From assembly GCF_003148775.1 (NCBI RefSeq), contig NZ_QGGW01000002.1, positions 186,001-250,000 on the forward strand: a stretch of 64,000 bases of DNA, given 5' to 3'. Shown piece by piece: positions 39,410-48,046 of this stretch (positions are counted from its first letter, which is position 1; the number at the start of each line of letters is the position of its first letter). The position numbers and the translations under genes are program-made. Under the pieces are notes generated by a model, which was not told where the DNA came from, did no database searches, and worked only from the letters and a program-made list of their open reading frames with translations. Source of the stretch: Roseicyclus mahoneyensis (lineage in GTDB: Bacteria > Pseudomonadota > Alphaproteobacteria > Rhodobacterales > Rhodobacteraceae).

Positions 39410-41112
39410 GCGCGGGCGAAGAGCGCTGGCAACGGGTCAACCTTGCGCTGGCTTGCTTCGTGCTCGACCCCGCCGCGATGGGCGGGATCTGGCTGCGCGC
39501 ACGGGTCGGGCCTGTGCGCGACCGGGTTCAAGATGCACTCTATGCGGCCTTGCAGGGTCACACGCTGCGCCGATTGCATCCCGGTATCGGTGATGACGCG
39601 CTGTTCGGCGGCGTCGATCTGTCGGCGACCTTGGCAGAAGGTCGCGTCGTGCGCACCAAGGGTCTGTTGGGCCAACCCGCCGTTCTGATGATGCCGATGG
39701 CCGAGCGGGTGAAGGCGGGCCTTGCCGCGCGGCTGGCCGCGGCACTCGATGCGCAAAAGGGCCTGTCGCTTGTCGCGCTCGACGAGGGGGCGGAGCCTGA
39801 CGAAACGCTGGCTTCGGCACTGGCCGATCGCTTGGCGATTCATATCGATCTGGCGGAACAGGGTCTGACGGACTCTCCGGATCTGGCGCTGGACCTCGAG
39901 GCATTGGCGGAGGCGCGGGCCCTCCTGCCGCGCGTGACCATGCCCGACAGCGCCATCGCCGAACTGGCTGAGGTGGCGACACGGCTGGGGATCGGATCGC
40001 TGCGCGCACCGCTGCAGGCGCTAGCCGTCGCGCGCGCCAGCGCGGCCCTGTCAGGCGAGGACAGGGTCGAGAGTGCCGATCTGATGATTGCCGTCGAACT
40101 TGTGCTGGCTCCACGTGCCACGCAGATCCCCGAAGCGCAGCAAGACAGCGCCCCCGAAGACGAGGCGGAACCGGACAAGCCCGACGACCCGGAAGACAAT
40201 CCCGACCAGACCGACGATGAGGACCGGATCGACCTACCCCCGGCCGAGATGTTGTTGGAAGCCGCGAGGGCGATGCTGCCCCCCGACCTTCTCGCGCGCC
40301 TCGCCGCAGGACGGGCCGTGCGCGCCAGCCAGTCGGCCAGCGGCACCGGGGCTGCAAAGAAGGGCAACCATCGGGGCCGCCCTCTGCCCTCGCGCGCGGG
40401 CCGCCCCGGTGGCGATGCGCGGGTCGATCTGGTGGCGACCCTGCGCGCGGCGGCACCGTGGCAACCGATGCGGCGCAAACTTGCCGATCAGCATGACCGG
40501 CTGCACATCCGCATGTCCGACATCCGCCTGCGCCAGTTCGAGGAAACTTCGGACCGCGCGATCATCTTCGTCGTCGACGCCTCGGGCTCCGCCGCGCTGG
40601 CGCGTCTGGGCGAGGCTAAGGGCGCGATCGAGCTGCTGCTGGGTCAGGCCTATGCGCGGCGCGATCATGTGGCGCTGGTGGCCTTTCGCGGCGAGGGGGC
40701 CGAGGTTCTGTTGCCACCCACGCGGTCGCTGGTTCAGACCAAGCGGCGGCTGTCGCAATTGCCCGGCGGCGGGGGGACGCCGCTGGCCGCAGGGCTCAGG
40801 GCCGCGCTGGAGCTTGCGCTGCTGGCGCAGGGCAAGGGCATGACGCCGTCAGTGGCGCTTTTGACCGACGGACGGGCGAATGTCGATCTTTCGGGGGCCG
40901 CAAACCGGGCACAGGCCGCCGATGACGCGACCGCCATGGCCCAAGCGATCCGGGCGCGGGGCTGGCCGGGCATCGTGATCGACACAGGCGTTCGGCCCAC
41001 AGCGAGCCTTGGCGCGCTGGCCCGTGACATGGGCGTACCCTACCTGCCACTGCCGCGCGCCGATGCGCGTGCCCTGTCTGCGGCGATCGACGCGTCGCTG
41101 ACCCCGGCATGA
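39406..41112 (+). CDS. bchD: Magnesium chelatase subunit D
   Basis: 568-residue second AAA+ subunit of Mg chelatase. Seen: an N-terminal degenerate AAA domain without an intact Walker A, a central proline/aspartate-rich acidic linker (about 240-275; EDEAEPDKPDDPEDNPDQTD in part), and a C-terminal von Willebrand (integrin I) domain with the MIDAS-like motif FVVDASGSAA and LLTDGRANVDLSG. The start is GTG overlapping the bchI stop. The acidic linker and MIDAS are expected for BchD. Confidence 0.95.
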   Translation: MSAGEERWQRVNLALACFVLDPAAMGGIWLRARVGPVRDRVQDALYAALQGHTLRRLHPGIGDDALFGGVDLSATLAEGRVVRTKGLLGQPAVLMMPMAERVKAGLAARLAAALDAQKGLSLVALDEGAEPDETLASALADRLAIHIDLAEQGLTDSPDLALDLEALAEARALLPRVTMPDSAIAELAEVATRLGIGSLRAPLQALAVARASAALSGEDRVESADLMIAVELVLAPRATQIPEAQQDSAPEDEAEPDKPDDPEDNPDQTDDEDRIDLPPAEMLLEAARAMLPPDLLARLAAGRAVRASQSASGTGAAKKGNHRGRPLPSRAGRPGGDARVDLVATLRAAAPWQPMRRKLADQHDRLHIRMSDIRLRQFEETSDRAIIFVVDASGSAALARLGEAKGAIELLLGQAYARRDHVALVAFRGEGAEVLLPPTRSLVQTKRRLSQLPGGGGTPLAAGLRAALELALLAQGKGMTPSVALLTDGRANVDLSGAANRAQAADDATAMAQAIRARGWPGIVIDTGVRPTASLGALARDMGVPYLPLPRADARALSAAIDASLTPA

Positions 41113-41966
41113 AGGGCGATCTGCCCCCCGACGACTGGCCGGGCCGGTCCGTCAGCCGCATCGTGCCGTCCAAGCCGCACCGCTGGCATGTGCAGGTGAC
41201 GGGCAAAGGTCCAGACGCTCTGCTGCTGCACGGGGCCGGTGCGTCAAGCCATTCCTGGGCGGCGCTGATCGGCCATCTGAACACATCGCACCGCGTCATC
41301 GCGCTGGACCTGCCCGGCCATGGCTGGACCCGCAGCCCGAGGGGCCGGGCGCGGCTGGGGGATGTTGCGGCGGATATCGCCAATCTCTGCGCGCAGGAAG
41401 GGTGGGCGCCGGATCTTGTCATCGGCCATTCTGCTGGCGGCGCAGTTTGTCTCGAACTGGCGCGTCAGGGTCGACTTCATCCCCGCCATCTGGTCATTGT
41501 GAACGGCGCATTGGAGAATTTTCGCGGTGCGGCCGGTTGGCTGTTTCCGGTCATGGCAAAGATGCTGGCGTTGAACCCGCTTACCGGCCTCCTCATCTCG
41601 CAAGGGACGCGGTCGACGCAGCAGGTCCGGTCCATCCTGTCCTCTGCCGGGACCGAACTGGATGAGATCGGGCTGTCGCATTACGCCCGGCTGATCCAGC
41701 GTCGCGCGCATGTCGACGGTACGCTTGCGATGATGGCGCAATGGTCGCTCGAGGATCTGAACCGCGCTTTGCCGCAGATCATCACGCCCGCCTTGTTCAT
41801 CCATGGCGAAAAGGACGGCGCGGTCGCTGTCCGGGTCGCTGAAACGGCGGCGGCGACAATGCCCAACGCGAAACTGGTCGTCCTGCCCGGCATCGGCCAT
41901 CTTTCCCATGAGGAAGCCCCGGCACGCGTCGCCGGGGAAATCGACCGCTTCGTCACCGGGTCATGA
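41109..41966 (+). CDS. bchO: Alpha/beta hydrolase BchO
   Basis: 285-residue alpha/beta-fold protein that always accompanies bchID in purple bacteria; proposed to aid Mg chelation or to release a porphyrin intermediate, exact role unproven. Seen: LLHGAGASSHSWAALIGHL, DLPGHGWTRSP, the nucleophile elbow GHSAGG, and the histidine near VLPGIGHLSHEEAP. It overlaps bchD by 4 bp (ATGA) and ends the crtA-bchIDO operon at a shared terminator. Confidence 0.93.
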   Translation: MKGDLPPDDWPGRSVSRIVPSKPHRWHVQVTGKGPDALLLHGAGASSHSWAALIGHLNTSHRVIALDLPGHGWTRSPRGRARLGDVAADIANLCAQEGWAPDLVIGHSAGGAVCLELARQGRLHPRHLVIVNGALENFRGAAGWLFPVMAKMLALNPLTGLLISQGTRSTQQVRSILSSAGTELDEIGLSHYARLIQRRAHVDGTLAMMAQWSLEDLNRALPQIITPALFIHGEKDGAVAVRVAETAAATMPNAKLVVLPGIGHLSHEEAPARVAGEIDRFVTGS

Positions 41967-41969
41967 AAA

Positions 41970-41991
41970 AGGGCGCCCGTTGGGGCGCCCT
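41970..41991. terminator. Terminator between convergent bchO and cycA
   Basis: AGGGCGCCC (41970-41978)/GGGCGCCCT (41983-41991) with a 4-nt loop, four bases after the bchO stop. A run of A residues before it gives a T-tract when read from cycA, so it is best placed to end the superoperon transcript; on the plus strand only TGTTCTGT follows. Confidence 0.75.
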
Positions 41992-42025
41992 GTTCTGTCT
42001 TGCCGTCAGGTGAACCTTGTCCGGT

Positions 42026-42463
42026 TCACTCCGCTGCGAGCGACGCGAGATAGGCGTAGAGGTTGATCGCCTCTTCCTCAGACCGGACGCGGAAGGCCAT
42101 CGACCCGCGCGCGCTGCTGTTTCCGGACGCTTCGCGAATGTAGCTGGTCGGGTCCTGGACATAGGCCACGAAGTTTTCCTCGGTCCAGATCGTCCCGGCC
42201 TCGTTCAGCGCGGTCAGGCCCGGCGAATAGCGGAAATCCTCGACATGGGCGATGACTGCGCCCGCGACGCCATAGAGGTTCGGGCCGGTGCGCGAGTTGC
42301 GGCCAGCCAGCGTGTCGCCGGCTTCGTTCACGACAACGTGGCACGCCACGCACTGACGAAAGGCGGTTTCGCCCGCTGCGGCGTCACCGGTTGCGTCCTG
42401 AGCGAATGCCATCGGAGCACAGAGGAGCGTTGCCGCCGCAGCAAGCACGTATTTGCGACTCAT
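42026..42463 (-). CDS. cycA: Cytochrome c2
   Basis: 145-residue periplasmic class I cytochrome c that carries electrons between the bc1 complex and the photo-oxidised reaction centre. Seen: a signal peptide (cleavage after AFA, about residue 21), heme attachment CVACH (C38, C41, H42), SRTGPNLYGV, YVQDPTSYIRE and the axial Met within GSMAF (M122). The start has GGGAG upstream; longer frames run back into hemA. It follows hemA by 79 bp, the pairing found in Rhodobacterales clusters, with a hairpin between. Confidence 0.93.
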   Translation of the reverse strand: MSRKYVLAAAATLLCAPMAFAQDATGDAAAGETAFRQCVACHVVVNEAGDTLAGRNSRTGPNLYGVAGAVIAHVEDFRYSPGLTALNEAGTIWTEENFVAYVQDPTSYIREASGNSSARGSMAFRVRSEEEAINLYAYLASLAAE

Positions 42464-42487
42464 GGGGTAGTCTCCCTTCAGAATGGT

Positions 42488-42520
42488 CCCGCCGCACATA
42501 ACTATGTCATTTGCGGCGGG
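42488..42520 (-). other. Intercistronic hairpin between hemA and cycA
   Basis: Outer arms CCCGCCGC (42488-42495)/GCGGCGGG (42513-42520) enclose inner arms ACATA (42496-42500)/TATGT (42503-42507) with a 5-nt bulge. No T-tract follows, so mRNA processing or 3'-end protection of the superoperon transcript is more likely than termination. Confidence 0.5.
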
Positions 42521-42542
42521 GTCCAGTGCTTTTTTGAAGCAG

Positions 42543-43754
42543 TCACGCGACGGCGTGGGCAATCGCGCATTGCTTCCAAAGGGTCTTGAGCGCCAGAACG
42601 AGGTATTCGATGTCCTCGTCCGTGTGCAGCGGGCCGGGCGTGAAGCGTAGCCGCTCGGTGCCCTTGGGCACGGTGGGATAGTTGATCGGCTGCACATAGA
42701 TGCCGAACTGGTCCATCAGGATATCGGACAGCATCTTGCACTTGACCGGGTCCTTCACCATCACCGGGATGATGTGGGACGGGTTGCGTTCATGGGGGAT
42801 ACCCTCGGCATCCAGTCGGGCGCGCAACCGGGCGACCTGACGCTGCTGCATCTCGCGCTCGTAGCTGCTGTCTTTGAGGTGACGGATCGAGGCGGTGGCG
42901 GCGGCAGCCACGGCGGGCGGCAGGGCGGTTGTGAAGATGAACCCGCTGGCAAAGCTGCGGATGAAATCGACCAGCGCGTTGCTGCCGGTGATGTAGCCGC
43001 CGACGACGCCGTAAGCCTTGCCCAGCGTACCCTCGATCAGGGTGATGCGGTCCATCAGACCCTCACGCTCGGCCACGCCACCACCACGGGGGCCATACAT
43101 GCCGACGGCATGCACTTCGTCGATATAGGTCATGGCATTGTGCTTTTCGGCGACCTCGACGATTTCCTTGATCGGCGCGATATCGCCATCCATCGAATAG
43201 ACGGATTCAAAGGCCACGATCTTGGTCGCATTGGCCGGCAGGGCGGCCAGCTTGCGATCCAGATCCTCTGGGTTGTTGTGTTTCCAGATCGCTTTTTGGC
43301 AGCGCGCATGGCGGATGCCCTCGATCATCGAGGCGTGGTTCAACTCGTCCGACACGATCACCGCATTGGGCAGACGCGCGCCCAGCGTCGACAGCGCGGC
43401 CCAGTTGGACACATAGCCGGACGTGAACAGGAGCGCCGATTCCTTTTGGTGCAGGTCGGCCAGTTCGGCCTCGAGCTGCTTGTGATGCCACGCGTTGCCC
43501 GAGATGTTCCGCGTGCCGCCTGCCCCGGTGCCACATTCCTGCACCGTGTCGATCATCGCTTGCATGACCTTGGGGTTGTTCCCCATGCCCAGATAGTCGT
43601 TCGAGCACCAGACGGTGACTTCTTCCTGGCCATGCGAATGGTTCTTCACGCGGGGGAAATTCCCGCACTGGCGCTGAAGTTCGGCAAAGACGCGGTAATT
43701 GCCCTCCTGCTTGAGTTGATCGAGCTGGGATTGGAACAGCTTGTCAAAGTTCAT
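42543..43754 (-). CDS. hemA: 5-aminolevulinate synthase
   Basis: 403-residue PLP enzyme (Shemin pathway) that condenses glycine and succinyl-CoA to 5-aminolevulinate, the entry to heme and bacteriochlorophyll. Seen: [42 protein letters not shown] and the PLP lysine in EGTLGKAYG (K246). Many alphaproteobacteria have a second copy (hemT/hemA2) elsewhere; this is the copy bound to the photosynthesis cluster. The start overlaps the puhE stop by 4 bp. Confidence 0.97.
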   Translation of the reverse strand: MNFDKLFQSQLDQLKQEGNYRVFAELQRQCGNFPRVKNHSHGQEEVTVWCSNDYLGMGNNPKVMQAMIDTVQECGTGAGGTRNISGNAWHHKQLEAELADLHQKESALLFTSGYVSNWAALSTLGARLPNAVIVSDELNHASMIEGIRHARCQKAIWKHNNPEDLDRKLAALPANATKIVAFESVYSMDGDIAPIKEIVEVAEKHNAMTYIDEVHAVGMYGPRGGGVAEREGLMDRITLIEGTLGKAYGVVGGYITGSNALVDFIRSFASGFIFTTALPPAVAAAATASIRHLKDSSYEREMQQRQVARLRARLDAEGIPHERNPSHIIPVMVKDPVKCKMLSDILMDQFGIYVQPINYPTVPKGTERLRFTPGPLHTDEDIEYLVLALKTLWKQCAIAHAVA

Positions 43755-44563
43755 CGGGCATCCTCGCTTGTCTTCATGGCTTGGTTGGGCGCGGCACGCT
43801 CGGGAAGCATCCAGCGCCAGAGTTTGGCATCGGGCAGCGGCAGCACCATGAACCAGTGCTCCAGCAGGGCGAGCGCGGCGAGCGCGCTCAAGAGGGCGAA
43901 ACCGATCACATCGGCCTGCGCGTCAGTGAACCAGACGCGTTCGAGGAAACAGGCCACCGCAAAGCTGAGGCCGGTGACCGAGATCGGGAAAAGCCAGTTC
44001 ATCCGCGCAATGCGGAAATGGCTGGGCAGGTGGTTCAGGTGTTCGGGGATAAACTCGACATTGATCTGCCGCACCCCAAGATAAAGGTTCAGCTTGGCCG
44101 AGACCCGCGCCGCGAACAGCAGCGCAAAGGTCCACATGCCGAACTTGTTGTCCGCTCCATAGCTTGCGACGATCATGCCCAGTAGCGTGAAGGCCAAAAG
44201 CATCTCGTGATAGGCGATGGTGCCCCATGCGCGGATGAAGCGTTCCCATTCCGGCACGCCGTCCTTGAGCGGCTGGCGCACCGGGCCGGTGATGATTCCG
44301 GTCAGGAACGCCAGTTCGATCCAGCCCCACAGCGCCAGCGCCGACAGGAAGGCGACATAGACGCCCATGACAGATGCGTTGCCCAGCGTGTCGAGAAAGC
44401 CGAAGCCCCCCAGGATCAGGAAAGGCAGGTTCCAAAGCACGGCCCAAAGCCGCGCCTTGGCCCCTTCGTGATCGACACGCCGCACGGTCATCAGGATCGC
44501 CCCGGTGGAGAACCACCAGAGAAACAGGGCCACAAGGGCGGCGATCCAGGGCGAGGTGAGCAT
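43751..44563 (-). CDS. puhE: Photosynthetic complex assembly protein PuhE
   Basis: 270-residue integral membrane protein (DUF3623 type) with about seven helices; established in Rhodobacter capsulatus to affect reaction-centre and light-harvesting assembly and bacteriochlorophyll supply. Seen: [17 protein letters not shown] at the N-terminus, [38 protein letters not shown] in part, and [20 protein letters not shown] in part. The ATG shares one base with the acsF stop (TGATG), and the stop overlaps hemA. Confidence 0.93.
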   Translation of the reverse strand: MLTSPWIAALVALFLWWFSTGAILMTVRRVDHEGAKARLWAVLWNLPFLILGGFGFLDTLGNASVMGVYVAFLSALALWGWIELAFLTGIITGPVRQPLKDGVPEWERFIRAWGTIAYHEMLLAFTLLGMIVASYGADNKFGMWTFALLFAARVSAKLNLYLGVRQINVEFIPEHLNHLPSHFRIARMNWLFPISVTGLSFAVACFLERVWFTDAQADVIGFALLSALAALALLEHWFMVLPLPDAKLWRWMLPERAAPNQAMKTSEDAR

Positions 44564-45678
44564 CAGTAGGCCGGCTCCAGCCGGGTAGAGACGGGAACCT
44601 GATGCTTGACCGCCGGGATGGTGAACAGGCCGATGAAAGCCGCCGCCGCCCGAACCGTCGCGCCCATGCGTTTGAAGACCTTGCCGGTCTGCTTGGCATC
44701 GGCCAGATCGACATTGGCGCGTTGCAGCGCCTCAAGCCCCTTCTGCCAGCGCGGATGGTCGATATCGAGCGTGATCGGGAACACCTGCCTGGAAATTTCC
44801 GAGGTCTTGGTGAAGACCTCATGGGCATACCAATCGGGGTCAACGCCCAGCGCCGCGTGGAAGGCTGGCCGCTGGTGGTCGCGCACATACATCGTGGAAT
44901 AGACCGCCGTCAGGAAGAACTTGATCCACAGCTTGTTCGCAAAGCTCTGGGTCAATTTCGGGTCGGTCTTCATCAGCAGGGCGAATGCCTCGCCATGGCT
45001 GAACTCGTCGTTGCACCATTCCCGGAACCACTTGAAGATCGGGTGGAACCGCAGTTCGGGGTTCGCCTCGAGGTGGCGGTAGATCGTGATGTAGCGGGCG
45101 TAGCCGATCTTTTCCGACAGGTAGGTGGCGTAGTAGATGAACTTGGGCCGGAAGTAGGTGTATTTCTTCTTCTGCGTCAGAAAGCCGAGGTTCACCGCGA
45201 TGCCCGCCTCGCGCAGCGCGTCGTTGATGAAGCCCGCATGCCGCGCCTCGTCGCGCGCCATCAGCTGGAACAGCGTCACGATATCCTCGTTGTTGCCGCG
45301 CCGCTTCATCTCCTTGTAGAGAACGCAGCCCGAAAACTCGGCAGTGCACGACGACACCAGAAAGTCGATGAATTCCCGCTTCAGCTTGGGCTCCATCCCG
45401 TCCCAGTCGACGTGATCCCAGTCCTCGTTCTTCTTGAAATGGCCCTTGTTGGGGTCGCTTTTCATCTGGGCAATCAGCTTGTCCCAGTCCTCGCGGACGG
45501 AGGAGACATCGATGCGGTCCATCTCGTCAAAATCGGTGGTGTAGAACCGCGGCGTCAGCAGCGTGTTCTGCATGGCCAGCGCAGTCGCGCCCTCGCTGTC
45601 AACCACGCCTTGATGGTTGTCGGCGGCCAGCGCCTCTTCGACAGTGGCGGCGTCGGCGGAATGGGTCATGTCCTTCAT
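44563..45678 (-). CDS. acsF: Mg-protoporphyrin IX monomethyl ester oxidative cyclase (aerobic)
   Basis: 371-residue membrane-associated di-iron monooxygenase that forms ring E of protochlorophyllide with O2. Seen: the ligand-bearing helices EFSGCVLYKEMKRR, LMARDEARHAGFIND and DEFSHGEAFALL, and HAALGVDPDWYAHEVFTKTS in part. Length and motifs match AcsF. Its presence fits aerobic bacteriochlorophyll synthesis; the anaerobic cyclase bchE is not in the window. The start at 45678 has GGAG and overlaps the upstream orf stop (ATGA). Confidence 0.96.
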   Translation of the reverse strand: MKDMTHSADAATVEEALAADNHQGVVDSEGATALAMQNTLLTPRFYTTDFDEMDRIDVSSVREDWDKLIAQMKSDPNKGHFKKNEDWDHVDWDGMEPKLKREFIDFLVSSCTAEFSGCVLYKEMKRRGNNEDIVTLFQLMARDEARHAGFINDALREAGIAVNLGFLTQKKKYTYFRPKFIYYATYLSEKIGYARYITIYRHLEANPELRFHPIFKWFREWCNDEFSHGEAFALLMKTDPKLTQSFANKLWIKFFLTAVYSTMYVRDHQRPAFHAALGVDPDWYAHEVFTKTSEISRQVFPITLDIDHPRWQKGLEALQRANVDLADAKQTGKVFKRMGATVRAAAAFIGLFTIPAVKHQVPVSTRLEPAY

Positions 45679-46013
45679 GCCGGGACTCCTTCCTTGTGGG
45701 CCGCGCGGGGCGCTGCGTGGGGCATGATCTCTTCGCTGAAAGAGAATTCGCAAAGTTCCATGAACTCGAAATCGCCAGTCATGCGGGTCCAGAGTTGTTC
45801 GAGCTTGCTGGCGCGGGTGATGCGGGCGATGCGCTCTTCGCGCACGATCTCGCCATAGGGCGCCATCACCGGCGGGCCTTGGACCTGAACCTCGTCACCG
45901 GGGTTGATGACGGCGCCGTTCAGGAATTTCACATGCGCGTGCAGACTGTCGAAGCAGTGGCTGACCTCCACTTCGCAGGGTGCGGTTTCAAAATCTTTCG
46001 TGAGCCATCCCAT
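45675..46013 (-). CDS. Small conserved photosynthesis-cluster protein between puhC and acsF
   Basis: 112-residue protein with no signal peptide or membrane helix. Seen: VSHCFDSLHAHVKFLNGAVI, NPGDEVQVQGPPVMAPYGEI and an acidic-aromatic end (FMELCEFSFSEEIMPHAAP). It looks like a small beta-barrel. It is translationally coupled to acsF by a 4-bp overlap and is 3 bp after puhC, a position usually occupied by a small unnamed orf in related clusters. Its coupling to acsF suggests a role in cyclase function or assembly, for instance as an auxiliary subunit; this is inference. Confidence 0.85.
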   Translation of the reverse strand: MGWLTKDFETAPCEVEVSHCFDSLHAHVKFLNGAVINPGDEVQVQGPPVMAPYGEIVREERIARITRASKLEQLWTRMTGDFEFMELCEFSFSEEIMPHAAPRAAHKEGVPA

Positions 46014-46016
46014 GGG

Positions 46017-46517
46017 TCATTCCTCCAGAAGGCGGGCAAAAACCGCCTCGTTGCTTGCCCCGAACCCGAACAATTCTGCCCGGAAGTCGGTCAGGTCATC
46101 GCGAAGCCCGATGCGTCCGTCTGAAAAACGCACCAACCGGATAGGCTCCGACGCATGGCGGCCGACGGCCCCCCGTTCCCGCTCCAGCACGCGGTAGATC
46201 CCGGCGACAAAGCCGCCTTCGGTAGGTCCAAGATTGGCTATCACCGTTCCGTCCACGTCAAGCACGCGGGCCGATCCGTCCATCTGGCCGAAGATGCGGA
46301 TGGTGCGTTCTTGCACCACCGGCACCACGGCCTCGGACGGCGGCATCGCCTCGAGCGGCCGGTCGGTCAGCCGGGCATAGGCCACGATGATGAGAACCGA
46401 GACGCAGAGCACGAACATCGCGCGGACAAGGATGGTGGGCACCATTTCCTTGTCGCGTTCGACCAGCTTCTGTTCGGCCTTGGTGTAGCTGCGGTTGTAG
46501 CTAGTGGGCATGGGCAT
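46017..46517 (-). CDS. puhC: Photosynthetic complex assembly protein PuhC
   Basis: 166-residue protein with one N-terminal membrane helix (VRAMFVLCVSVLIIVAYARL) and a periplasmic domain, needed for full reaction-centre/LH1 assembly in Rhodobacter. Seen: RDKEMVPTILVRAMF before the helix, RTIRIFGQMDGSARVLDVDG and IYRVLERERGAVG, where related PuhC proteins have a conserved RG segment. The start at 46517 (MPMPTSY) has GGAG at 8 nt. It is 5 bp after puhB. Confidence 0.9.
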   Translation of the reverse strand: MPMPTSYNRSYTKAEQKLVERDKEMVPTILVRAMFVLCVSVLIIVAYARLTDRPLEAMPPSEAVVPVVQERTIRIFGQMDGSARVLDVDGTVIANLGPTEGGFVAGIYRVLERERGAVGRHASEPIRLVRFSDGRIGLRDDLTDFRAELFGFGASNEAVFARLLEE

Positions 46518-46522
46518 GGCGC

Positions 46523-47170
46523 TTACTCCGCTGCGACGGCACGGGCGGCCGGGATACGTTCGATGACGGGCTCTGACACGGCGGTTTCCGCCGCTTCGGA
46601 CAAGATCGCGGCGACGCGTCCGGCATCGGGGATGCAGCGCAGCGCGGGCTGTGTCTGCTTCATGTGCCACGGGCGGACATGCGGCCAGGTCATGATATAG
46701 GACAGGCGCGCGCCGTCATCTTCCATCAGGTCCAGCGCGATGCTGCCATGACCATCAGGGCGCAGGCCCAGCGAAGCATTGGCGATCTTGCGGAACGGCA
46801 GGTTGAGCGTCATCGTCAGGGCTGCGCCGATGCGCATGGCGACCCGCTTGTTGGTGATCGTGTAGACGGTCGATTTTGCCTGCATGATTGCCACGATCAG
46901 CAACAAAGCGCAGACGATCAGACCCAGCACAAGAAAGAACGAGGCCGCGGTTGCGCTTTCCGTCCAGCTTTCGGTGGCCGCGCCACCGATGGTGCGCCAG
47001 GCGAACAGGAAGGTGAAATAGCCGGCCACCCACCAAAGACTGAGACTTTCCTTGAGCAATGGCCACCACGCGGGTTGCCCCTGCCACAGGATTTTCTCGC
47101 CTGCAGGCAAGGCTTCGGGCAGGCCCCAGACGGGTTCACTGGCGAAATCGTCATGGTGTTTGTTGGACAT
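46523..47170 (-). CDS. puhB: Photosynthetic complex assembly protein PuhB
   Basis: 215-residue inner-membrane protein with a bacterial PH-like domain; established as a reaction-centre assembly factor. Seen: GLPEALPAGEKILWQGQPAW at the N-terminus, three hydrophobic segments (SLWWVAGYFTFLFAW, FFLVLGLIVCALLLIV) and YTITNKRVAMRIGAALTMTL of the PH domain. It follows puhA after 68 bp that contain a strong hairpin. Confidence 0.93.
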   Translation of the reverse strand: MSNKHHDDFASEPVWGLPEALPAGEKILWQGQPAWWPLLKESLSLWWVAGYFTFLFAWRTIGGAATESWTESATAASFFLVLGLIVCALLLIVAIMQAKSTVYTITNKRVAMRIGAALTMTLNLPFRKIANASLGLRPDGHGSIALDLMEDDGARLSYIMTWPHVRPWHMKQTQPALRCIPDAGRVAAILSEAAETAVSEPVIERIPAARAVAAE

Positions 47171-47200
47171 CGGTCGTTTCTCCTTCCTCGGTAGTTAGGA

Positions 47201-47229
47201 CCGGCACGCGGGGTCTGGCCGCGCGCCGG
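47201..47229 (-). other. Hairpin between puhA and puhB
   Basis: On the minus-strand RNA, 11-nt arms CCGGCGCGCGG and CCGCGTGCCGG pair fully with one G-U wobble around a 7-nt loop, 9 bp after the puhA stop. No T-tract follows. Likely an mRNA stabiliser or processing stop that keeps puhA message above that of the assembly genes; role inferred by analogy with the puf operon. Confidence 0.55.
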
Positions 47230-47238
47230 GTCTTTGGG

Positions 47239-48018
47239 TCACAGCAGCGGGTCGATACGGTCCTGCGAGGCGTAGAGAATGCCACCGCCATAATAGGCCG
47301 AGATCTTTTCCTCCTCGAGCAGCGTGATCTGCGTGGTCGACTTCGTCACCGGAACGGCGGCGAAATGTTTGCCGTAGATCGCGTTGATCTTCACCTTGCC
47401 GCCCCAGATGCGGCAGAACTGCATTGGCACCAGCCGCTTGCCGCCACCATGATCCGCATCAAGCTCGATCTCGAGGTAGCGGACCAGTTGCTCGGGGGCG
47501 TCGACCCACATGTCGCTGACGGTGCCGACAACTGCGCCGTCACCGGCAACGGCCGGCAGACCACGGGGATCACGGCCGGCAGAGACACGGAAGCTTTCGG
47601 TCTGGCCCATCGGGACAATCTTGGCATGGCCATGACCATCAAGCTCGGGCACGTCGCGGCGCGGCGTCCAAGATCCGGGACCGACACCGGTCAGCATCGG
47701 ATCGCCGATGGGGTCCATCGGAAAGCCATTGCCCGGTCCGCTGCGTTCCAGCGCCAGTTCGGTGCGGCGATGCGCGGCCTCGTTCTCGGCCGAGGGCACG
47801 GTCACTTCGCCACGGCCATGCATCAGCTTGAAAGTCTTGGGATTGGGAACCGGGAACGGGCCCTGGTTGGGGGCGGCGGTGCCATCCTCGTTCTCCAGAG
47901 GATAGCCTTCGCGCATGTTTTCGGTCTGCAGGTAGTAGATCAGCAGCGCGAAAAAGATCCAGAACATCCAGATCGACAGGCTGGCAAGATCGAAGTTGCC
48001 GAAGAATGCATTTACCAT
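47239..48018 (-). CDS. puhA: Photosynthetic reaction centre subunit H
   Basis: 259-residue H subunit of the type-II reaction centre: one N-terminal membrane helix (SIWMFWIFFALLIYYLQTEN) and a cytoplasmic beta-barrel that caps the QB site and guides protons. Seen: MREGYPLENEDG just after the helix, PKTFKLMHGRGEVTVPSAEN in part, GTVSDMWVDAPEQLVRYLEI, YGKHFAAVPVTKSTTQITLLEEEKI in part and YYGGGILYA at the end. Length is normal. lhaA lies 28 bp upstream. Confidence 0.97.
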   Translation of the reverse strand: MVNAFFGNFDLASLSIWMFWIFFALLIYYLQTENMREGYPLENEDGTAAPNQGPFPVPNPKTFKLMHGRGEVTVPSAENEAAHRRTELALERSGPGNGFPMDPIGDPMLTGVGPGSWTPRRDVPELDGHGHAKIVPMGQTESFRVSAGRDPRGLPAVAGDGAVVGTVSDMWVDAPEQLVRYLEIELDADHGGGKRLVPMQFCRIWGGKVKINAIYGKHFAAVPVTKSTTQITLLEEEKISAYYGGGILYASQDRIDPLL

Positions 48019-48046
48019 GGGTAGGGTCCTCTCGGGGTTCGGCGGT

